Assembly (NCBI RefSeq): GCF_900114625.1
Contig: NZ_FOZL01000002.1
Coordinates: 62,001-126,000 of the forward strand
Direction: 5' to 3'
Length of the DNA stretch: 64,000 nt
Source: Granulicella pectinivorans
Lineage (GTDB): Bacteria; Acidobacteriota; Terriglobia; Terriglobales; Acidobacteriaceae
The notes under the pieces were generated by a model. The model saw only the letters and a program-made list of their open reading frames with translations, was not told the DNA's origin and did not search any database. Numbering within the stretch: the first letter of the stretch is position 1; the number at the start of each line of letters is the position of its first letter. Made by a program: the position numbers and the translations under genes. Of the stretch, positions 7,251 to 15,665 are shown piece after piece.

Positions 7251-9641
7251 CTACCGAACAGGATACAGCGCACGGTACATCTCACGATTGCGCAGAATCG
7301 CCTGCACGTATTCTCTGGTCTCGCTATAGGGAATCGACTCCACGTACTCCGCCACGTCCTTATAGTCGTTGGTCGACAGCCAGCGCCGGATGGGCGTGTC
7401 GCCTGCGTTATAGGCAGCCAACGCGTACTCCGCCTGTCCGCCAAAACGGTCCAGCACCTGCTTCAGATTCGTCGTGCCCAGCTGCAGGTTGATCGACGGG
7501 TTCAGCAGAGACCGCGCATCGATGCCCTTGAGGCCGTCCTTCTTCGCCGCTGCCTTGCCCACAGAGGGCAGAAGCTGCATCAAGCCGTACGCGTTCGCCG
7601 GGCTGACCGCGCCGGCGTTGAACTCCGACTCCTGCCGGATGAGCGAAGCGACCAGATAGGGGTCGAGCCCGTTCTTCTGCGAGTTCGCCACCAGGTCGTT
7701 CCAATAGGGCTGCGGAAACAACAGATGCCAATACACCACCGGCACCTTGTTCATCGGAATCGAGAAGAACGGAATGCCGCTATGCTTCATCGACTGCAAC
7801 GCGCGGGTGTACTCGCCGAACGACACATAGATCTCCGCCTGCGCCAGAGCGCCCCACTGCGCGGAGTCCGCACTGGCCTGGATCTCCGGCCCGATAAACT
7901 CATTTAACGCGGCGTTCGCCAGCAGGCGTGCCTTGATGAGGTGCGGATCGTTCTCCGGCAATTCACCCGTCAGCGCCGGCACCGCCGGAACGCGTACCGA
8001 AGCCAGCGGAGACGCCGGCTGTACCGCACCCGACTGTCCACCAATCACCGCCAGCCTCTGCCGCGCCAGCACCGCGTAGTAGAAGTTCACGTAGTTCGCG
8101 TTCAGTGCGCGATAGTAGTTCGCAGCCTGCCCGAAGTCGCGCCCTTCATCCTCGTACAGACGCCCGCGCCAGTACAGCGCGCTGGATGCCTCTGTGCTTG
8201 CCGGATACATCGTGATCTGCTCATCCATCAGCCGCGCCGCTTCGGTGTACTTGCGCAGCCGGTAGCTCATCCATGCGCAGCGCCAGTGGGCCGAGGGCGC
8301 GTAGGTGCTGTTGGGAAAAAGCCTCACCAGACTCTCATAGTCGGAGATCGCCTCCACCTGCTCATGCTTCAGCAGATGCATATTGCCGCCCGAGTACAGG
8401 GCCTCCTCCGTCCAGCGGCTGTGCGGGAACCTCTGCACCAGGTCCGCCACCTCGCGGTCGTTGCCCTTCGTGTCGTTCTCGTTCCGCGCAATCTCGGCGA
8501 GCAGATACTTCTTCAGTGCGGCGCTGTCATCGTCGGTCTGCGGAAGCTTCTCCGCATCGCGGCGTCCAAGCCGCTTCAGCCGCAGGTCGCATACCGCCGC
8601 ATAGATCTCGAGCGCATCGCGATCCCCCTGGCTGAGCCCCGGATCGTTCTTTTCAAGGGAATGGTACTCGACACTCGCCTCGGCATAGTGTTTTGCGTTG
8701 TAGAGGGCATCGGCGTGGATCTTCCGCTCCGCCGCACTCAGCGGAACGCCCATCGCGGCAAGCTGGTTGCGCGACTGGGACGCCTCGCCGGTCATCGGCT
8801 GGGCGGTGAAGATCTTGCGGTAGAGCGCCGAGGCATTGGCCGTGTCGCCGATCGCCTGGTACGCCTTCGCCTGCGCGAACCGGAAGTCCGCATGGGTCGA
8901 CTGCGGCGCGGCGTCGGGGGAAGACAGCACCTTCAGCGCACCCTGCGGATTATTGGCCGACAGATACAGGTTCGCCAGCAGCACCGGAGCGTTCGGAATA
9001 AAGATGCTTCCGGGGTGGCGCTCGGCAAAGCGGTCCAACAGCCCGTAGGCCTCCGTGCTGTGGTTGGCCGCGAGCGCCGCCTGGGCCCCGAGATAGTCCG
9101 CATAGTCGCTGAGCGCGTCGCCCGCCGAGCCGGCCATCCGGTAGGTGGCGGCGGCGTCCGCAAACCGCTTGTCCAGCATGTAGGCGTGCCCCAGAGCGAG
9201 GTAGGCCGTGGCGGCGCCGTCGCCCGGATGCGCCTTCGCGTAGCTCGAAACACCGTCATACGCCATTGCGGAGCGCGTGGCCGCAAGCTGCTGTGCCATG
9301 GGCCGCAACTGCGACGAGGCCAGGAACGCACTGTTCAACCGCGCCGTTTGGGCGCTGATCGCCGCGGCAGCGGCGGCATGGGCCGCCGTCTTGCCCCGTG
9401 CGGCGGAAACGGTCGTTTTCGCATGCCCCTTTGTACCCCGGGCAGAGCCCTTTGCCGCAGGCTTCGCGGTCTTGCTGGCCGTCTTAGCGTGCTTCTGCAC
9501 CGTTTTTTTGTGTGCCGAGGACGTCTGCATCGCCTCGCTCGCGCTCCATGGTGCCAGCGCCAGCGCGGTAACCAGAAACACATTCATCCTTAGCCCAAAC
9601 CATCTACCCAACGTCGTCACGCCCTTCGGGGAGAACCCCAT
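7251..9641 (-). CDS. Soluble lytic murein transglycosylase, Slt70-like
   Basis: About 796 residues. After a signal region comes a Lys/Ala-rich linker (~45-85), a long alpha-superhelical region of TPR-like repeats (YGLLDRFAERHPGS, EEALYSGGNMHLLKHEQ), and the catalytic SLT domain at ~650-790. Catalytic Glu671 is in SLIRQESEFNAGAV, with AYGLMQLLP and YALAAYNAGDTPI. It cleaves the MurNAc-GlcNAc bond of peptidoglycan, leaving 1,6-anhydroMurNAc. The start is uncertain: ATG 9641 has GAAGAG upstream, while ATG 9587 directly precedes the best signal peptide (MNVFLVTALALAPWSAS). The open frame continues to 9794 but the upstream part lacks family features. Confidence 0.88.
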   Translation of the reverse strand: MGFSPKGVTTLGRWFGLRMNVFLVTALALAPWSASEAMQTSSAHKKTVQKHAKTASKTAKPAAKGSARGTKGHAKTTVSAARGKTAAHAAAAAAISAQTARLNSAFLASSQLRPMAQQLAATRSAMAYDGVSSYAKAHPGDGAATAYLALGHAYMLDKRFADAAATYRMAGSAGDALSDYADYLGAQAALAANHSTEAYGLLDRFAERHPGSIFIPNAPVLLANLYLSANNPQGALKVLSSPDAAPQSTHADFRFAQAKAYQAIGDTANASALYRKIFTAQPMTGEASQSRNQLAAMGVPLSAAERKIHADALYNAKHYAEASVEYHSLEKNDPGLSQGDRDALEIYAAVCDLRLKRLGRRDAEKLPQTDDDSAALKKYLLAEIARNENDTKGNDREVADLVQRFPHSRWTEEALYSGGNMHLLKHEQVEAISDYESLVRLFPNSTYAPSAHWRCAWMSYRLRKYTEAARLMDEQITMYPASTEASSALYWRGRLYEDEGRDFGQAANYYRALNANYVNFYYAVLARQRLAVIGGQSGAVQPASPLASVRVPAVPALTGELPENDPHLIKARLLANAALNEFIGPEIQASADSAQWGALAQAEIYVSFGEYTRALQSMKHSGIPFFSIPMNKVPVVYWHLLFPQPYWNDLVANSQKNGLDPYLVASLIRQESEFNAGAVSPANAYGLMQLLPSVGKAAAKKDGLKGIDARSLLNPSINLQLGTTNLKQVLDRFGGQAEYALAAYNAGDTPIRRWLSTNDYKDVAEYVESIPYSETREYVQAILRNREMYRALYPVR

Positions 9642-9766
9642 GCTCTTCAATCTAGCTGGATTCGGCCTCCGCCGCACCCCCGAATGCCCGCCGCGAACCT
9701 GTTCCGGCATAGGCTTCGGTGCATTCTTCTGGTTGGATGCCGCTTTGCTCCTAACGCAATCCCATT

Positions 9767-9782
9767 TATGATCGAGATTGCA
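9767..9782 (+). promoter_or_regulatory. Leaderless-type promoter of the ECF sigma gene
   Basis: TATGAT (9767-9772) ends 9 nt before ATG 9782 and no Shine-Dalgarno sequence lies between them, so transcription should start at or next to the ATG. Confidence 0.5.
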
Positions 9783-10429
9783 TGTCAACGGCATCGACCC
9801 TCATCCCGGCAGTTCCGCTCGTCCCCGAGGAGATCCATCCCGACGTGGCGCTCGTCGCACGCGCCAAAGAAGGCGACACCGCCGCCTTTGAGCAGCTTGT
9901 CCGTCAGTACGACCGGCAGGTCTTCCGCGTAGCCCAGCACATCACCCAGAACCGCGAAGACGCCGAAGACATTACGCAGGATGCCTTCCTGAAGGCCTAC
10001 GAGAAGCTCGACCAGTTTCAGGGAAACTCCAAATTCTCCACCTGGCTCGTCCGCATCGCCGTCAACGAGAGCCTGATGCGCCTGCGCAAGCGCAAGACCT
10101 CCAAGACCGTCTCGATGGACGAAAACGTCCAGACCGACGAGGGATCGATCCCCCGCGACTTCGCCGACTGGAGCCCCAATCCGGAGCAGCAATTCGGCAC
10201 CTCAGAGCTCGGAGAGATCCTGCGCAAGACAATTCAGGGTCTTCCCCCAGGTTTCCGAACCGTTTTCACACTGAGGGACATCGAAAACCTGTCGACGGAA
10301 GAGACCGCCGAGGCGCTTGGTTTAAGCGTACCCGCCGTCAAGTCGAGACTTTTACGAGCGCGCCTGCAGTTGCGGGAGCGTCTCAGCCGGTATTTCCGGC
10401 AGAATAAGAACGAGGGGCCCAAGCCGTGA
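9782..10429 (+). CDS. ECF-family RNA polymerase sigma factor
   Basis: 215 residues. Region 2 (~30-105) has DTAAFEQLVRQYDRQVFRVA, the DAEDITQDAFLKAYEKL core-binding helix and KFSTWLVRIAVNESLMRLRKRK for -10 recognition. Region 4 (~150-205) has LPPGFRTVFTLRDIENLSTEETAEALGLSVPAVKSRLLRARLQ cut by the usual turn for -35 recognition. Its TGA overlaps the GTG start of a zinc-finger anti-sigma gene (GTGA), the classic layout for a sigma/anti-sigma pair. The divergent neighbour is a peptidoglycan lytic enzyme, which would suit an envelope-stress role, but the signal is unknown. Confidence 0.92.
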   Translation: MSTASTLIPAVPLVPEEIHPDVALVARAKEGDTAAFEQLVRQYDRQVFRVAQHITQNREDAEDITQDAFLKAYEKLDQFQGNSKFSTWLVRIAVNESLMRLRKRKTSKTVSMDENVQTDEGSIPRDFADWSPNPEQQFGTSELGEILRKTIQGLPPGFRTVFTLRDIENLSTEETAEALGLSVPAVKSRLLRARLQLRERLSRYFRQNKNEGPKP

Positions 10430-10665
10430 CCTGCACTGACTTCCTCAGCAAGCTAACGGATTACTTCGACGGCCAGATCGGCGCCGAGCTCATGGTCGAG
10501 GTAAAGCACCACATTGCCGAGTGCCACCACTGCCACGTCGTCCTCGACACCACCAAGCAGACCATCGAGGTCTATCGCGACAACGAGATCTACGAGTTCT
10601 CCCCGGAACTTCAGAACCGTATCCATACCGCGATCATGACCAAGTGTCGCGCCATCGCGAAGTAA
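10426..10665 (+). CDS. Cytoplasmic zinc-finger anti-sigma factor
   Basis: 79 residues starting with GTG, overlapping the sigma gene by 4 nt. The ZAS motif H29-x3-C33-x2-C36 (HIAECHHC) is intact, with a further Cys at position 3. There is no membrane helix, so this is the soluble type that holds an ECF sigma factor and releases it on redox or metal change. The helical C-terminal tail (FSPELQNRIHTAIM) probably contacts the sigma factor. A terminator follows. Confidence 0.85.
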   Translation: MTCTDFLSKLTDYFDGQIGAELMVEVKHHIAECHHCHVVLDTTKQTIEVYRDNEIYEFSPELQNRIHTAIMTKCRAIAK

Positions 10666-10689
10666 ATCCCCAAAGATATGCACCACCCA

Positions 10690-10725
10690 GCCCAAGGCCG
10701 AGCTTCTGCTGCCTTGGGTTTTTCT
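10690..10725 (+). terminator. Rho-independent terminator after the sigma/anti-sigma operon
   Basis: Stem cccaaggc (10691-10698) and gccttggg (10711-10718) with a 12-nt loop, followed immediately by TTTTTCTCTTT. Confidence 0.85.
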
Positions 10726-10755
10726 CTTTCCATGCAAATTTGAGACTCTCCTCCT

Positions 10756-11553
10756 ATGAGCGATGCGACCCATTTTGACCGGCGCGGTGCAACCTATGAC
10801 GCCAACGAGACCCACCGGCGCATCTTGGGTCTGCTGGTATCGGCTGCGCCCTTGCAGCCCGGCATGCGCGTGGTGGATGTAGCGACGGGCACAGGCGCAG
10901 CCGCTTTGAAGGCCGCGGAGATCGTAGGCCCCACGGGAAGCGTCTTCGGCATCGACCTCTCCGCAGGCATGCTTGCCGAAGCCCGGCGCAAGGCAACGGA
11001 AGCTGCGTTTTCGCATGTGCAGTTTCTCCAGGCCGACGCCGAGCGGTTCGATCTGCCCGCGGAGAGCGTGGATTTCATCTTTTGCGCCTCCGGCCTGGTG
11101 ATGATGCAGGATATCCCCGCTGCACTCAGACGCTGGGTGGGTTGGCTGAAGCCGAACGGCCACCTCGCGTTTGATGTCCCTGCGAAGCCATTTGGCCTCT
11201 CCGAAATGGTCGCCGAAGCGGCGGCGGCACAGGGTATTCTTCTGCCCTATGACACGGTCGCCGATACCCCCACGAAGTGTCGCGCGTTGCTGGAAGATGC
11301 CGGTCTTATCGCCACACACATCGCCACGGAAGTGGTCAGCGACGACTGGGTCGAGCTGGACAAAGCCATTGCGTTTCTCGAGGAGCGCATGGACCATCCG
11401 GCCTGGCGAGCTCTGCAAGATGCTCCCGAAAACGCTCGCGAAGCGACACGCAACGCCTATGCGGAGATCATCCAGAAACGCGCCCGCGCGCATCGATTCC
11501 AGAGCAAAGTCGCTCAGCATTTCGTGTATGGCCGGAAATCGAAGAGAGCGTAG
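10756..11553 (+). CDS. Class I SAM-dependent methyltransferase (UbiE-like)
   Basis: 265 residues. The Rossmann-fold SAM site is visible: motif I VVDVATGTGAAALKAAE (~38-54), an acidic motif II in VFGIDLSAGMLAEAR, and post-I QADAERFDLPAESVDFIFCASGL. The N-terminal FDRRGATYDAN resembles the UbiE/COQ5 group. No Shine-Dalgarno sequence precedes the ATG. The substrate cannot be told from sequence. The gene lies alone between a terminator and the convergent copper ATPase gene. Confidence 0.85.
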   Translation: MSDATHFDRRGATYDANETHRRILGLLVSAAPLQPGMRVVDVATGTGAAALKAAEIVGPTGSVFGIDLSAGMLAEARRKATEAAFSHVQFLQADAERFDLPAESVDFIFCASGLVMMQDIPAALRRWVGWLKPNGHLAFDVPAKPFGLSEMVAEAAAAQGILLPYDTVADTPTKCRALLEDAGLIATHIATEVVSDDWVELDKAIAFLEERMDHPAWRALQDAPENAREATRNAYAEIIQKRARAHRFQSKVAQHFVYGRKSKRA

Positions 11554-11582
11554 GAGCCGACAAACTCCACGGAAGCCGCCTG

Positions 11583-13997
11583 CTACAACTTCGCCGACCG
11601 CAATCGCAACGCATTCCCGATCACCGAAACCGAACTCAGACTCATCGCCGCCGCCGCAATCATGGGACTCATCACCACCCCGAACACCGGATACAGCACT
11701 CCCGCCGCGACCGGCACGCCAATGACGTTGTAGAAGAAGGCGAAGAAGAGATTCTGCCGGATGTTTCGCATCGTCTTCTGGCTCAAAACCCGCGCCTTGA
11801 CGATTCCCAGCAGATCGCCGGAGACCAGCGTGATCCCGCTCGTCTCCATTGCGACATCGGTCCCGGTCCCCATCGCAATCCCGATCTGCGCCTGCGCGAG
11901 CGCCGGAGCGTCGTTCACCCCGTCGCCCGCCATCGCAACGATGGCTCCGGACGCCTGCAGTTTCTGGATCTCCTCCGCCTTCCGCTGCGGGAGGAGATCG
12001 CCCTGAAAGCTGATACCGAGCTCTTTCGCCACGGCTGAGGCGGTGCGCCCGCTGTCGCCGCTCATCACAAGAATCCGCAGGCCCGCCTGCTTCAATTGCC
12101 GGATCGCCTCCGGCGTTGTCTTCTTGATTGGATCGACGATGCCCATCCAGCCGGCGAATCTTCCGTCATACAGAAGAGCAACGACCGTCTGCCCCTCCGT
12201 CTGAAGCTGCGACTCATAGCCGTAGTCAGGTTTCCAGGCAGGGCAGATCTTCGTCAGCCAATCCGACTTCCCGAGGTAGGCTTCCTTCCGAGCGATCACG
12301 CCGTGGATCCCGCTCCCGGTCACCGATTGGAAGCCCGTGACCGGCGAAGGCACGATGCCCTTCTCACGAGCCGCAGCCAACACCGCACCGGCCAGGGGAT
12401 GCTCGCTTCCCTGCTCCAGACTCGCTGCCAAATGAAGAACCTGGCCCTCGTCGAAACCTTCCGCCGGAACGACCTTCGCAACCCGGGGCTTGCCTTCCGT
12501 CAGCGTTCCGGTCTTGTCGATCACCAGCGTATCGACCTTCTCAAACGTCTCCAGCGCCTCTGCATTCCGGATCAGAATCCCCTCGCGCGCGCCACGACCG
12601 GTTCCTACCATGATCGCCATCGGCGTAGCCAGACCAAGCGCGCAGGGACACGCAATCATCAGGACAGCCACCGCGCTGACCAGCGCGTGCGCCATGCGGG
12701 GTTGAGGCCCCCACACCGCCCAGACCACGAACGTCACGGCCGCAACCAGCAGAACAGCAGGCACAAAGTACCCCGCCACCGTATCCGCCAGCCGCTGGAT
12801 CGGAGCCCGCGACCGCTGCGCCTCGCTCACCATCTTCACAATCCGCGCCAGCAGTGTCTCCGCTCCCACCCGCTCGGCCTGCATCACAAAGCCGCCCGTG
12901 CCATTCACGGTACCGCCAATGAGCTTCGCGCCCGCTATCTTCTCCACCGGAATCGGCTCGCCGCTCACCATCGACTCGTCGACCGAGCTGCTCCCGTCGA
13001 CCACCACGCCATCGACCGGCACCTTCTCTCCCGGCCTTACCCGCAGCCGGTCGCCCACGCGAATCTCCGCGAGCGCAACCTCCGCTTCAGTACCATCGGC
13101 GGCAATCCTCCGCGCTGTTGTCGGAGCGAGTCCCAACAAAGCCCGGATCGCGCTACCCGTCTGGCTCCGCGCCTTCAACTCCAGCACCTGCCCCAGCAGC
13201 ACCAGCACCGTAATCACCGCAGCCGCCTCAAAGTAGAGCCCCGGCTGCCCCGACATCCTGTCCCGGAACGAAGCTGGAAACACTCCCGGCGCAACGACCG
13301 CGACCACACTATAGAGATACGCCGCCCCCGATCCCATCGCGATCAGCGTGAACATATTCAGGTTGCGATTGACGATCGACACCCAGCCGCGCTCAAAGAA
13401 CGGCCATCCGCCCCAAAGCACCACCGGCGTCGCGAAGCAGAACTCCGCCCACCCGACCCACGCCCCGGTCAGAGACCGTCCAAACGCATCGAGAACCATC
13501 ACCGCCAGCAGAGGAAGCGTCAGCGCGATCCCTACCCATAGCCGCCGGGACATCGCCTCCAGCTCCGGATTCGCCTCCGCGATCGTTACCTCCCGCGGCT
13601 CCAGGGCCATCCCGCAGATCGGGCACGCGCCAGCCGCATCCCGCACCACCTCCGGATGCATCGGACACACCCACTCCCGCCGCACCGCCGGCGCCGCCAT
13701 CACGGCCGGCTCAAGCGCCATGCCGCACTTCGGACATGCCCCGGGGCCCATCTGGCTGACCTCAGGGTCCATCGGGCAGACGTGCTCCGTCTTCGCCTCA
13801 GCCTCGGTAGGAGTTGCCGCGACCTTCGGCGCGAGATACTTTCCGGGATCGGCCTCGAACTTCGCCTTGCACCCTGCCCCGCAGAAAAAGTACGTCGTTC
13901 CCGCATGTGCCACGGAGTGCTTCGCCGTAGCTGGATCGACGGTCATGCCGCACACCGGATCCAGCACCTTCTCCGCAGGTTTCTCGCAACAGCTCAT
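11583..13997 (-). CDS. copA: Cu+-exporting P1B-type ATPase with YHS and duplicated metal-binding N-terminus
   Basis: 804 residues. The N-terminus is cysteine-rich: MSCCEKP, a YHS domain (DPVCGMTVD to KYLAP), then two heavy-metal-binding units with the CPMDPEVSQMGPGACPKCGM pattern (second copy CPMHPEV and CPICGM). The transport core has eight predicted helices with CPC in IACPCALGLATP, phosphorylation Asp494 in VIDKTGTLTEG, hinge GDGVNDAPAL, and the P1B-1 helix-8 signature MSLSSVSVIGNALRL. It exports Cu+ from the cytoplasm using ATP. ATG 13997 was chosen because AGGGGG lies 7 nt upstream; the open frame extends to 14105. It fits functionally with the copper oxidase/TolC gene at the left edge. 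Confidence 0.92.
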   Translation of the reverse strand: MSCCEKPAEKVLDPVCGMTVDPATAKHSVAHAGTTYFFCGAGCKAKFEADPGKYLAPKVAATPTEAEAKTEHVCPMDPEVSQMGPGACPKCGMALEPAVMAAPAVRREWVCPMHPEVVRDAAGACPICGMALEPREVTIAEANPELEAMSRRLWVGIALTLPLLAVMVLDAFGRSLTGAWVGWAEFCFATPVVLWGGWPFFERGWVSIVNRNLNMFTLIAMGSGAAYLYSVVAVVAPGVFPASFRDRMSGQPGLYFEAAAVITVLVLLGQVLELKARSQTGSAIRALLGLAPTTARRIAADGTEAEVALAEIRVGDRLRVRPGEKVPVDGVVVDGSSSVDESMVSGEPIPVEKIAGAKLIGGTVNGTGGFVMQAERVGAETLLARIVKMVSEAQRSRAPIQRLADTVAGYFVPAVLLVAAVTFVVWAVWGPQPRMAHALVSAVAVLMIACPCALGLATPMAIMVGTGRGAREGILIRNAEALETFEKVDTLVIDKTGTLTEGKPRVAKVVPAEGFDEGQVLHLAASLEQGSEHPLAGAVLAAAREKGIVPSPVTGFQSVTGSGIHGVIARKEAYLGKSDWLTKICPAWKPDYGYESQLQTEGQTVVALLYDGRFAGWMGIVDPIKKTTPEAIRQLKQAGLRILVMSGDSGRTASAVAKELGISFQGDLLPQRKAEEIQKLQASGAIVAMAGDGVNDAPALAQAQIGIAMGTGTDVAMETSGITLVSGDLLGIVKARVLSQKTMRNIRQNLFFAFFYNVIGVPVAAGVLYPVFGVVMSPMIAAAAMSLSSVSVIGNALRLRSAKL

Positions 13998-14101
13998 GAT
14001 GTATCCCCCTTTCAGTATCGACCTCGCCCCTGGAAACACCAAGGCACACCCGTGAAAACGCAGGAGCGCAGCGATCCTTACACCTGCCTCCGAAAACAAA
14101 G

Positions 14102-14170
14102 ACAATCGCTTGTTTCAAGGGCAAATGCCATATCCCCCTCTTGACAGCCACACCTCCCGGGGCGCTGAAT
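14102..14170 (+). promoter_or_regulatory. LacI-type operator and promoter of the GH30 operon
   Basis: Operator ACAATCGCTTGT (14102-14113) is a palindrome around a central CG. Downstream, TTGACA (14141-14146) and CTGAAT (14165-14170) form a -35/-10 pair with an 18-bp spacer. The same operator core occurs upstream of the GH3 and TonB-receptor genes. Confidence 0.6.
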
Positions 14171-14233
14171 GGATGCGTCCCGCAAGCGTATGTCGATCCC
14201 AATAATTTTCCAACCGACCGAGGTCCTCCGCAC

Positions 14234-15628
14234 GTGAACCCTGCCCGTATCGTCTTTGCCGTCTTGTCCCTCAGCGCATTCGCCCTTCCCGCCGCAGCCC
14301 AGCAAGCCACCGTCTGGCTCACCACGCCCGACAGGACCAGCCTCCTCGCCGAGCAGCCCCAGCGCCTGGCGTTCGCAAAGAGTAAAGCCCCAGGCATCCT
14401 CGTCGACGACAAGACGAAGTTCCAAACTATGGACGGCTTCGGCTACGCCCTTACCGGCGGCTCCGCCCAGCTCATGATGAAGATGTCGCCCGCCGCCCGC
14501 ACCGCGCTGATCCAGGAGTTGTTCGGCAACGGCCCCGCCGATGTTGGCACCAGTTATCTCCGCGTCACCGTCGGCGCGTCCGACATGAACGACCACGTCT
14601 ACACCTACGATGACATGCCCGACGGCGAAACCGACCCCGACCTCAAGCACTTCTCCCTTGCACCCGACGAGGCCGACGTCATCCCGGTCTTGAAGGAGAT
14701 CCTCAAGGTCACACCCAAGATCAAGATCCTCGCCTCGCCATGGACCGCGCCCTCCTGGATGAAGGACAACAACAACGCCAAGGGCGGCAGCCTGAAGCAC
14801 GAGTACTACGGTGCCTACGCCACGTATTGGGTGAAATACCTCCTGGGCATGCAGGCCGCCGGCATCCCCATCGACGCCCTGACACCGCAGAACGAGCCTG
14901 AAAACCCCAAGAACACCCCCAGCATGGTGGTCACCTCCGAGCAGGAGGCCGACTTCATCGGCAACTACCTCGGACCTGCCCTCGAAAAGGCCGGCCTCCA
15001 CACGAAGATCATCTCCTTCGATCACAACTGCGACAACCCGAACTACTCCATCGACCTGCTGAAGAACCCCGCCGCCGCCAAGTACACCAACGGCTCCGGC
15101 TACCACCTCTACCGCGGCGAGATCACCGCTATGACCACCACGCACAATGCCTTCCCCAATAAGAACCTCTACTTCACCGAGCAGATGGTCATCGCGCGCA
15201 AGAACGATACCGGTCTGCAACTCGCGAAGCCCGTCGCCCGCCTGATCATCGGCGCACCCCAGAACTGGAGCCGCAACGTCCTGCTCTGGAACCTCGCCGC
15301 CGATCCGCAGAACGGCCCACACACCGCCAGCGGAGGATGCCCCATCTGCACCGGAGCCATCACCCTCGACGGCGATAAGATCACCCGCAACATCGCCTTT
15401 TACACAGCCTCCCAGGCCTCGAAGTTCGTTCCTCCCGGCTCCGTCCGCATCGCGTCCACGGGCCCAGCGGATGCTCTTCCTCACGTGGCCTTCCTCACGC
15501 CGAAGAAGAAGCACGTCCTCATCGTCAGCAACACCACCGACCAGGTCAGCACCTTCGTCTTCGGAGCCAAGGGCAAGTCCGCCACCGCCACCCTCCCTGC
15601 CGGGGCTGTCGCGACCTACGTCTGGTAA
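14234..15628 (+). CDS. Secreted glycoside hydrolase family 30 (beta-glucanase/glucosylceramidase-like)
   Basis: 464 residues from GTG 14234, which directly precedes a signal peptide (ARIVFAVLSLSAFALPAAAQ); GAGG lies 10 nt upstream. The fold is a (beta/alpha)8 barrel followed by a small beta-sandwich. The acid/base Glu221 is in TPQNEPENP and the nucleophile Glu316 is in NLYFTEQMV, both standard for GH30. Other marks are DGFGYALTGGSA and KILASPWTAPSWMK. GH30 enzymes cut beta-1,6-glucan, glucosylceramide or xylan. With the GH55-like gene 37 nt downstream and GH3 nearby, beta-1,6/1,3-glucan (fungal wall or laminarin) is the likely substrate (inference). Confidence 0.9.
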   Translation: MNPARIVFAVLSLSAFALPAAAQQATVWLTTPDRTSLLAEQPQRLAFAKSKAPGILVDDKTKFQTMDGFGYALTGGSAQLMMKMSPAARTALIQELFGNGPADVGTSYLRVTVGASDMNDHVYTYDDMPDGETDPDLKHFSLAPDEADVIPVLKEILKVTPKIKILASPWTAPSWMKDNNNAKGGSLKHEYYGAYATYWVKYLLGMQAAGIPIDALTPQNEPENPKNTPSMVVTSEQEADFIGNYLGPALEKAGLHTKIISFDHNCDNPNYSIDLLKNPAAAKYTNGSGYHLYRGEITAMTTTHNAFPNKNLYFTEQMVIARKNDTGLQLAKPVARLIIGAPQNWSRNVLLWNLAADPQNGPHTASGGCPICTGAITLDGDKITRNIAFYTASQASKFVPPGSVRIASTGPADALPHVAFLTPKKKHVLIVSNTTDQVSTFVFGAKGKSATATLPAGAVATYVW

Positions 15629-15665
15629 TCGCAACCACATTCGTTACAAATTTACGGAGCCGCAC

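Noticed and set aside
14141..14233. TTG 14141 as the start of the GH30 gene
   Set aside because: It coincides with the TTGACA promoter element, and the signal peptide begins at GTG 14234.
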